Shown here: piece after piece, positions 24,106-29,064 of the stretch | Layout of the letters: each line of letters opens with the position of its first letter | Position numbering within the stretch: the stretch's first letter is position 1 | Assembly: GCA_039818825.1 (NCBI GenBank) | Contig: JBCBTD010000050.1 | Coordinates: 1-29,064 of the forward strand | Direction: 5' to 3' | DNA length: 29,064 nucleotides | From: JBCBTD01 sp039818825 | Lineage (GTDB): Bacteria; Pseudomonadota; Alphaproteobacteria; Geminicoccales; Geminicoccaceae | Notes under the pieces: generated by a model | What the model saw: the letters and a program-made list of their open reading frames with translations, nothing else | What the model was told of the DNA's origin: nothing | Database searches by the model: none | Made by a program: the position numbers and the translations under genes

Positions 24106-24869
24106 GCGGTCGCGGGCCGGACGTCGCACCCCAAGAAGCGGCGCCCGGCCCGGCGGCAAGCTTGGAGCACCGAATAGGTGCCGGCCGCCGGGTCGACGAC
24201 GGTCTCGCCCGGCCCGGTCAACGCCTCGACCAACCGCGCCTGCAGGCCAACCGGTTTGGCGTGGCCGCGCTGCGCCGCCTTCTCCTCCCAGACGTCGGGG
24301 ATGTCGTGGGCGGTCCAGCACCCCTTCGCCCGGAGCGGCATCTTCTGCAGCACCATCAGGTACTCGCTGACACGGCGGGTTCGATAGCCCATGCCGAAGC
24401 GCCGCTTGTTCCAGGTGACGAGGTCCACGGTCTTGAGGTCGGTGCCCTCTAGCCACCTGCCGATGCCCTCACACAAATGGAACTTGTCGACCCACAACAG
24501 CAGATGCCCGCTCGGCATCAGCACCCGGGCGATCGCACCGACGAACCCGCCAATGGCCTCATCGCTCATCTGCGGGATCACCGCGCGCTCCTGTTGGCGC
24601 GCGCCTTCGTTGCCGTAGCGCTGGCGATCCAGTACGCCGCGGTACTGCGGATCGAAGAAAGCGAGCGGCACGGCATCGGGCGGCAGCATCGCCAGGAACG
24701 CCCGACCATCGAGATGATTGGGTGCGTCGACGGCCAACGCCGGCGGCAGCGCGAGTGCGCCCTGCGCGATGGCACGGTCATGACTGTAGACGGAACGCGG
24801 CGACGCCGCCGCGGCCGCGGACTGCTCCGGCTCGTCGAACGGCAATCTCGAAGCGGCTTCGTCCTCCAT
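24093..24869 (-). CDS. DNA methyltransferase (N6/N4, beta-class order)
   Basis: A 258-residue protein with the arrangement of a beta-class amino-methyltransferase. The catalytic motif IV comes first as FFDPQYRG (DPQY at 73-76, in place of DPPY). The variable middle contains WNKRRFGMGYRTRRVSEYLMVLQK. The SAM-binding motifs come last as VVDPAAGTYSVL and FLGCDV (about 224-250). DPQY is an uncommon variant of the D/N/S-P-P-Y/F/W box and may still be active. No restriction enzyme gene is adjacent, so it would be an orphan. It lies opposite to and between the binding protein and permease genes of an ABC importer. Base composition is like its surroundings. ATG 24867-24869; target sequence unknown. 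Confidence 0.75.
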   Translation of the reverse strand: MEDEAASRLPFDEPEQSAAAAASPRSVYSHDRAIAQGALALPPALAVDAPNHLDGRAFLAMLPPDAVPLAFFDPQYRGVLDRQRYGNEGARQQERAVIPQMSDEAIGGFVGAIARVLMPSGHLLLWVDKFHLCEGIGRWLEGTDLKTVDLVTWNKRRFGMGYRTRRVSEYLMVLQKMPLRAKGCWTAHDIPDVWEEKAAQRGHAKPVGLQARLVEALTGPGETVVDPAAGTYSVLQACRRAGRRFLGCDVRPATAQLP

Positions 24870-24984
24870 CCAAGGAAGTTAGCCGGCTTCGGCACCAGCC
24901 GAAAGATCGCTTGGCGCTTGCAACACGCCGGCTAGGCTCGCGCGAACGCCCGTGAACGATCCGACGGATAGAGGCCGACCGCCC

Positions 24985-25668
24985 GTGTTCGACCTTCAAG
25001 GCTACGGCCCGCTCTTGCTCATCGGCACCCTGACGACGGTGGCCGTCGCCCTGTCCGCGTTGGTGATCGCCACCTTGTTGGGCATGGCCACGGCGCTCGC
25101 CAAGCTCTCGGGCGGCCGAGTCGGCGGGGCCATTGCCGGCGTCTACACGACCGTGATCCGCGGCGTGCCCGACCTGGTGCTGATGCTGATCATTTTCTAC
25201 GGTGGGCAGCTCTTGGTGAACGACGCAGCCCAAGCCCTCGGCTATGACGGCTACGTCGACGTCAGCCCATTCGCCGCCGGGATCTTGACCATCGGCTTCA
25301 TTTTCGGCGCCTACATGGGCGAGACCTTCCGCGGTGCCATCCTCGCCGTGCCTGCCGGGCAGACCGAAGCCGGCACCGCCTACGGCATGAGTCCGCGACA
25401 AGTCTTGTGGCGGGTCACCTTGCCCCAGATGCTGCGCCACGCCCTGCCCGGCTTCGGCAACAACTGGCTGGTCCTGTTGAAGACGACGGCGCTGGTGTCG
25501 GTCATCGGGCTCGATGACATGATGCGCAAAGCGGCGCTCGCAGCCGGGGCCACCCGCGAGCCCTTCACCTTCTACCTCGCAGCAGCCGTGCTCTATCTGG
25601 TGCTGACCAGCCTCTCCATCGCCGTACTGCGCTGGGCGGAACGGCGCGCCGACGTGGGCCACGTCTGA
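24985..25668 (+). CDS. Polar amino acid ABC transporter permease (HisQ-like)
   Basis: About 227 residues, five to six hydrophobic segments, of the HisMQ/GlnP permease family. The EAA coupling loop is visible as TEAGTAYGMSPRQVLWRVTLPQMLRHALPGFGNNW (landmarks: EAGTAYGMS, LPQMLRHALP). GTG 24985 gives MFDLQGYGPLLL, the usual HisQ-type start, with GAGG ten bases upstream; a GTG at 24952 would add eleven extra residues. It is followed without gap by the second permease (TGATG junction). Divergent from the methyltransferase gene with about 115 bases between, so it needs its own promoter in that gap rather than reading from the binding-protein gene. Confidence 0.92.
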   Translation: MFDLQGYGPLLLIGTLTTVAVALSALVIATLLGMATALAKLSGGRVGGAIAGVYTTVIRGVPDLVLMLIIFYGGQLLVNDAAQALGYDGYVDVSPFAAGILTIGFIFGAYMGETFRGAILAVPAGQTEAGTAYGMSPRQVLWRVTLPQMLRHALPGFGNNWLVLLKTTALVSVIGLDDMMRKAALAAGATREPFTFYLAAAVLYLVLTSLSIAVLRWAERRADVGHV

Positions 25669-26351
25669 TGGCTTGGGAGACCATCTGGAACAATCTCGAT
25701 CTGTACCTGCAAGGGCTGTGGACGACCGTCTGGCTGGTCGCCCTGTCGTTGCTGATCGGCCTCGCCTTGGCGCTGCCGCTCGCTGTCGCCCGCGCGTCCA
25801 AGAACCTACTGTGGTCGGCGCCGGTCAACGTCTACACCTACGTGTTCCGCGGCACGCCGTTGTTGGTCCAATTGTTCCTGATCTACTACGGCCTCGGCCA
25901 GTTCGAGGCGATCCGCGAGAGCAGCCTCTGGCCGCTCCTGCGCGAAGCCTGGTTCTGCGCGCTCCTCGCGTTCGCCCTGAACACCGCGGCCTACACCACC
26001 GAGATCATCGCCGGTGCCATCAAGGCGACACCGCGTGGCGAAGTCGAAGCGGCGATTGCGAGCGGGATGCCGCCTTGGCAGCGCCTCCAGCGCATCATCC
26101 TGCCGTCCGCCTTCCGCCGTGCGCTGCCGGCCTACGGCAACGAGATCATCTTCATGCTGCACGGCTCCGCCGTCGCTAGCGTCATCACCATCGTCGATCT
26201 GACGGGTGCCGCGCGAATCGTGAATTCGCGCTTCTACACGCCCTACGAAGCGTTCCTGACGGCGGCGGCGTTCTACCTCGTGCTGACCTTCACGATCGTT
26301 GCCGGCATTCGCCTCGCCGAGCGGCGGCTGCTGGCGCATCTCCGCCGCTGA
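25668..26351 (+). CDS. Polar amino acid ABC transporter permease (HisM-like)
   Basis: A 227-residue HisM-type permease. The Pfam BPD_transp_1 core shows GTPLLVQLFLIYYGLGQF in the N-terminal half and an EAA loop EVEAAIASGMPPWQRLQRIILPSAFRRALPAYGNE (landmarks: EVEAAIASGM, LPSAFRRALP). It should pair with the HisQ-like protein to form the membrane channel. ATG 25668 overlaps the previous TGA by one base, so translation is coupled. No ATPase gene (HisP/GlnQ type) follows, as an opposite-strand redoxin gene begins 37 bases on. The energising subunit must lie elsewhere or be shared. Confidence 0.93.
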   Translation: MAWETIWNNLDLYLQGLWTTVWLVALSLLIGLALALPLAVARASKNLLWSAPVNVYTYVFRGTPLLVQLFLIYYGLGQFEAIRESSLWPLLREAWFCALLAFALNTAAYTTEIIAGAIKATPRGEVEAAIASGMPPWQRLQRIILPSAFRRALPAYGNEIIFMLHGSAVASVITIVDLTGAARIVNSRFYTPYEAFLTAAAFYLVLTFTIVAGIRLAERRLLAHLRR

Positions 26352-26388
26352 GCCACGTCGAGCGGCTGGTCGCCCGCCAAAGTGCGGT

Positions 26389-26931
26389 TCAAACCGGCGC
26401 GGGCAACTCGCCGCGCGCCGGATAGCCCTTCGCCAGCACGAAATCGAGAGCCTTCAGAACGTCCCCGAAGGCCGGCCGGGCGAACGGCATGGTCTGCACC
26501 GATGCGAAGTAGAGCGTGCCGTCGGGCCGCACCAGAAACAACCCAGGCTCGGCGAACATCTCGGGCTCCTCGACGCCGATCGACGTCTTGCCGATGCCGG
26601 CAGAGAAGTAGAGGCCCCATGCTGCCGCCGTCGCAGGATCGAGCGAATAGCCGAGGGTGAGGTTCTCGAGCTGCCATTTGTCCGCTGCCGTCCGGGCCCG
26701 CGCCTCGTCGTCGGTCGATGCTGCCACGACCGCGACACCACGCTCGGCGAATGCGCCGACTTTGCCGTCGAGGTCCTTGAGATAGCCGCCGCATACCGGG
26801 CAATGCAGCCCACGATAGACCACGACCAAGGTGAAGTTGGCCGGCTTCGGATCGTTCAGCCGCCAAGCGGCGCCCTGCAGCGTCGACAGCTGCAACGGCG
26901 GAACGGGTTGACGTGGCATCAGCTTGGTCAT
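26389..26931 (-). CDS. Peroxiredoxin-like (AhpC/TSA fold) redoxin
   Basis: A 180-residue thioredoxin-fold protein of the AhpC/TSA superfamily. The active site is VVVYRGLHCPVCGGYLKDL, with Cys44 and Cys47 in CPVC rather than the single peroxidatic Cys with a Pro-x-x-x-Thr/Ser context. It then has an Asp-Asp-Glu stretch (ASTDDEARA) and GLFLVRPDGTLYFASVQTMPF typical of this subgroup. Likely a cytosolic thiol peroxidase or thiol-disulfide reductase; substrate unknown. ATG 26929-26931. Convergent with the permease genes; 95 bases separate it from the upstream hypothetical gene. Confidence 0.83.
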   Translation of the reverse strand: MTKLMPRQPVPPLQLSTLQGAAWRLNDPKPANFTLVVVYRGLHCPVCGGYLKDLDGKVGAFAERGVAVVAASTDDEARARTAADKWQLENLTLGYSLDPATAAAWGLYFSAGIGKTSIGVEEPEMFAEPGLFLVRPDGTLYFASVQTMPFARPAFGDVLKALDFVLAKGYPARGELPAPV

Positions 26932-27026
26932 GGCCGGGCTTCCTTTTCGGGACGACCGTCCGCACGTGGCGGCCGGTAGCAGCCGATCAAGTGGACCACC
27001 CGCCGTTCACGCGCTCGTGTCGCCGC

Positions 27027-27764
27027 TCAAGGAAAGGCGCAAGTCTGCCCCGTCACCTCGACGAAGCCGCGATCGGCCTGGGCACGCACGTTGAACCGCC
27101 ACTCCTGATCGCCGTCGACCACCCGGTGGGTCAGTGGCAGCACGCCCTCGGCAAGGCTGACGGCACCGTCGAGACGCAAGAAGCGGATGCTCACGGGCTC
27201 GGCAACGTCGAACCAGCCGACCGGGCGACCTTCCTCGTCGCGATCAGGTGTGCCCTGACCCGTCACCACGATTCGGTTGTCACCGAAGCTGACGGTGTTC
27301 TGGCGGCTGACGGCAACGGGCGTGGTCACCAGGAACCGCCGCGTCTCCACCTCCTCAGCGCATTCCTGAAGCGCCTCGGCCTGCTCCAGCAAGAAGCGCA
27401 GACGTCCGGGATCCAACCCATCGGCCAAACGGCGGTCGATCAAGGCCATCAAGCCCGCGCGCTCGTCCTGGGGCACGTCTTGTCGGTAGCGCTCGGCGAT
27501 GGCGTGGGCGCGGTCGACCGCGACCTTCGCCTGCTCGGTCGCGGCCAGCGCTTCGGCTCGTGCGCGCCGAAGCTGGGTCTCCAAGCGCTCAGCCTGGGAC
27601 GAAAGGCGCTCGACGACGGCGTCGTTCTGCGCACGACCAGCCTGGTAGGCGGCGAACCCGGCCAGTGCGATCAGAGCGGCCCCCGCGGCCCATTGGAGGC
27701 TACGCACCATCGACTGGCGCTGACGCTGACGCCGCGACGAGCCTAGGGTCGAAAAGGTCTGCAT
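27027..27764 (-). CDS. Membrane-anchored coiled-coil protein, unknown function
   Basis: 245 residues. A basic N-terminus (SSRRQRQRQSMVR) is followed by one hydrophobic segment (about 22-42, LQWAAGAALIALAGFAAYQAG), then a long predicted coiled coil (about 46-110, heptad-like, rich in Arg, Ala, Glu, Gln). The C-terminal half (from about 115) includes conserved-looking CAEEVETRRFLVTTP and ends GQTCAFP, leaving two cysteines. The orientation suggests a short cytoplasmic tail and an extracytoplasmic body. I do not recognise the family. It starts 3 bases after the ppsR stop (ATG 27762-27764), so the two are one transcript; an internal ATG at 27710 is an alternative start. Confidence 0.65.
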   Translation of the reverse strand: MQTFSTLGSSRRQRQRQSMVRSLQWAAGAALIALAGFAAYQAGRAQNDAVVERLSSQAERLETQLRRARAEALAATEQAKVAVDRAHAIAERYRQDVPQDERAGLMALIDRRLADGLDPGRLRFLLEQAEALQECAEEVETRRFLVTTPVAVSRQNTVSFGDNRIVVTGQGTPDRDEEGRPVGWFDVAEPVSIRFLRLDGAVSLAEGVLPLTHRVVDGDQEWRFNVRAQADRGFVEVTGQTCAFP

Positions 27765-27767
27765 CCG

Positions 27768-28637
27768 CTAGTCGTCCGCACCACTCAGCACCGTGCGCAG
27801 GTCAGGATTGCGCCGCTCCTGGTAGAGCTGGAAAATCGCTGCCGCCGTCTCTTCGACCGACCGCCGGGTGACGTCGATGACAGGCCAACCGTGCTCGGCA
27901 TAGAGCCGCCGCGCGAAACGCAACTCGTCGCGGACGCGGTCCAGGTCGGCATAGCTGCCGCCGTAGCGGGCCCCGCCATTGGACTCGTCCAGCCCCAGCA
28001 TTCGCTGTCGGTTCAAGCGGATCTGGACCAGCTGGTCCGCCTGCAGGGTCAAGCCGACGACGAGGTTCGCCTTCAACTTGTCGAACTCGACCAGCGGTGG
28101 TCGCTCCGGCACCAGCGGGATGTTTGCAGCTTTGATGCCTCGGTTGGCCAAATACATACAGGTCGGCGTCTTGCTCGTTCGCGAGACACCAAGCAGAATG
28201 ACGTCAGCATCATAGATTTTGTCGGGCTGTTGACCATCATCGTGTTTCATCACGAAGTTCATGGCCTCGATTCGCGAGAAGTAACTCGCATCGAGGACGT
28301 ACTGACGACCGACGAGATGCTTGGCTTCGGCACCGACGACGTGTGAGACCGTTTCGATCAAGCGGTCGAGCACGGCGACGCAGGGCACGCCGCGCTGGCC
28401 GCAATGGGCGGTCAAGCAATCACGGAGACGCGGTTCGACCAGCGTGAACACGACGATCCCGGGCAAAGCGTCGATGAAGTTGAATACGCGCTGCAGTTGC
28501 GCCTCGGTGCGGATGAAGAACCACACGTGCTCGACCGGGGTGATCTGATCGAACTGCGAGACTGCGGCCCGGGTCACGCTGGTCACGGTTTCGCCGGTCG
28601 AATCGGAAATCAGATGGAGGTGCAAACGCATGGACAA
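27768..28637 (-). CDS. ppsR: Pyruvate phosphate dikinase / PEP synthase regulatory protein (PpsR, DUF299)
   Basis: ADP-dependent kinase and phosphorylase that switches PPDK or PEP synthase off and on. About 289 residues; the N-terminus HLHLISDSTGETV and the P-loop-like GVSRTSKTPTCMYLANRGIK are the family signatures, with AANIPLVPE following. Homologues in Rickettsia (RP001) and Caulobacter flank the replication origin. Family alignment puts the start near MRLHLHL (ATG 28629-28631), but GGAG lies 15 bases from that ATG and 9 from an in-frame TTG at 28635-28637, which I prefer (MSMRLHLHL). An open frame extending to 28688 lacks family homology. The TTG sits in TTGTCCATG, itself DnaA-box-like. 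Confidence 0.93.
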   Translation of the reverse strand: MSMRLHLHLISDSTGETVTSVTRAAVSQFDQITPVEHVWFFIRTEAQLQRVFNFIDALPGIVVFTLVEPRLRDCLTAHCGQRGVPCVAVLDRLIETVSHVVGAEAKHLVGRQYVLDASYFSRIEAMNFVMKHDDGQQPDKIYDADVILLGVSRTSKTPTCMYLANRGIKAANIPLVPERPPLVEFDKLKANLVVGLTLQADQLVQIRLNRQRMLGLDESNGGARYGGSYADLDRVRDELRFARRLYAEHGWPVIDVTRRSVEETAAAIFQLYQERRNPDLRTVLSGADD

Positions 28638-28661
28638 GCGTTGGTACTCCTGCGGGTCGGC

Positions 28662-28701
28662 CTGTGGACGGACCAGGCGCCCGGGCACGGCTGTGGACGG
28701 A
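28662..28701. repeat. Paired DnaA-box-like direct repeat
   Basis: The 11-mer CTGTGGACGGA occurs at 28662-28672 and 28691-28701, spaced 29 bases start to start. The minus strand reads CCGTCCACA, keeping the TCCACA half of the DnaA consensus TTATCCACA with substitutions in the first three positions. Both copies point the same way. Confidence 0.55.
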
Positions 28702-28765
28702 TGGTTCTTTTCGCACAGGGCCGCTAACCTGTGTACGCCCGTTCGCTGCCTCCGGGAGAAAAGGC

Positions 28766-28774
28766 TTGTCCACC
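28766..28774 (+). promoter_or_regulatory. DnaA box candidate TTGTCCACC
   Basis: The best match in the region to the DnaA consensus TTATCCACA, differing at position 3 (G, a tolerated variant) and position 9. It lies between the paired repeat and the TTGTCC cluster. Confidence 0.6.
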
Positions 28775-28852
28775 GAAGGTCGAACGGATGATCCCCGCAA
28801 CTCCCACTTTGCCCAGCGCCCGGATCGGCGCCCTACCTGCGCTCGCTCGCAG

Positions 28853-28893
28853 TTGTCCGGCGAGTTGTCCGCCGGCGCGCGCGGTTGTCCCGG
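28853..28893 (+). repeat. Cluster of three TTGTCC motifs
   Basis: TTGTCCGGC (28853-28861), TTGTCCGCC (28865-28873) and TTGTCCCGG (28885-28893), all on the plus strand with start spacings of 12 and 20 bases. They keep the TTGTCC half of a DnaA box. Weaker sites of this kind are expected in arrays that load DnaA-ATP near the unwinding element, which here would be the A+T-richer segment about 70 bases downstream. Confidence 0.5.
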
Positions 28894-29050
28894 CGTTGGC
28901 AGTCGACGGTGATGGATTGTGCGCGAGCGACGATCCCCGACATGCCCGCGCCCAACAACGATCACACACCCTTTTTCCATTCGACATAGAGAAAGGTAGA
29001 CGCCAGCTCGTTTCCGGGATTGTTCGTGCCGACCGGCCGAAGGAAGGACC

Positions 29051-29064
29051 ATGACCAAGCCCCT
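29051..29064 (+). CDS. Start of next gene, probably hemE (uroporphyrinogen decarboxylase)
   Basis: Only ATG ACC AAG CCC CT is in the window (MTKP...), preceded by an excellent ribosome binding site AAGGAAGGACC. Too little to identify by sequence. The guess of hemE rests on the conserved alphaproteobacterial origin context with divergent ppsR/RP001. Confidence 0.4.

Larger units (their letters stand above)
28638..29050. other. Putative chromosomal replication origin (oriC)
   Basis: About 413 non-coding bases between divergent ppsR/RP001 and a probable hemE. In Caulobacter and Rickettsia the origin lies between exactly these two genes. The stretch has six DnaA-box-like 9-mers sharing TTGTCC or its complement TGGACA/TGTGGA. 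It also has an A+T-richer stretch at about 28961-29025 (CCCTTTTTCCATTCGACATAGAGAAAGG region) that could be the unwinding element. The G+C-rich background makes the A+T dip conspicuous. No CtrA sites (TTAA-N7-TTAA) are seen. Small open frames here look like chance. Confidence 0.7.

Noticed and set aside
28638..29050. CtrA-binding sites as in the Caulobacter origin
   Set aside because: No TTAA-N7-TTAA motif is present in the intergenic region.
28731..29054. Open frame of 107 residues in the origin-like region
   Set aside because: Pro/Ala/Arg-rich with no family features, no ribosome binding site, and it would overlap the next gene's start.

Overview
The window looks like a roughly 29 kb piece of a high-GC alphaproteobacterial chromosome. 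The evidence is the recA-alaS pair, the ribD-ribE-ribH-nusB-thiL operon, a class III alcohol dehydrogenase, an intracellular PHA depolymerase, and a PpsR/RP001-type gene facing an origin-like intergenic region. I cannot name the genus; a heterotroph of the Rhodospirillales or Geminicoccales kind is only a guess. Most of the window is ordinary chromosome. I saw no tRNA, rRNA, CRISPR array, insertion sequence or prophage.

Layout. 1-972: the C-terminal part of a YyaL/DUF255 protein, whose preceding segment (1-76) is present but on the opposite strand. 1016-7507 (minus): MaoC-type hydratase, RadC, PHA depolymerase, AlaS and RecA. 7679-8215 (plus): a small two-helix HAMP protein with no effector domain. 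8273-10291 (minus): HtpG. 10459-14127 (plus): a tightly packed riboflavin/nusB/thiL operon that lacks ribBA. 14211-15323: glutathione-dependent formaldehyde dehydrogenase. 15461-15859 (minus): a GFA-fold zinc protein with clearly lower GC. 16046-16678: LysE-type exporter. 16809-18168: an SbtA-like bicarbonate transporter and an SbtB-like PII protein, tail to tail. 18332-20696: a COG2085 reductase and an atypical SDR, divergent from a LysR regulator. 20955-23285: DUF2141 secreted protein, UbiH-family hydroxylase and DCC-family thiol oxidoreductase. 23341-26351: a polar amino acid ABC importer (binding protein and two permeases, no ATPase), interrupted by an opposite-strand DNA methyltransferase gene. 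26389-28637 (minus): redoxin, a membrane-anchored coiled-coil protein, and the PpsR kinase/phosphorylase.

The last 400 bases (28638-29050) are non-coding. They carry several DnaA-box-like TTGTCC/TGTGGA 9-mers and an A+T-richer stretch, and lie between the RP001/PpsR homologue and the first codons of a divergent gene that is probably hemE. This is the arrangement known for the origins of Caulobacter and Rickettsia, so I propose that the chromosomal oriC lies here.

The points most worth a second look are the proposed oriC, the SbtA/SbtB pair outside cyanobacteria, the local inversion inside the YyaL gene, the DPQY methyltransferase inside a transporter cluster, and the SDR that has lost its Tyr-Lys pair.
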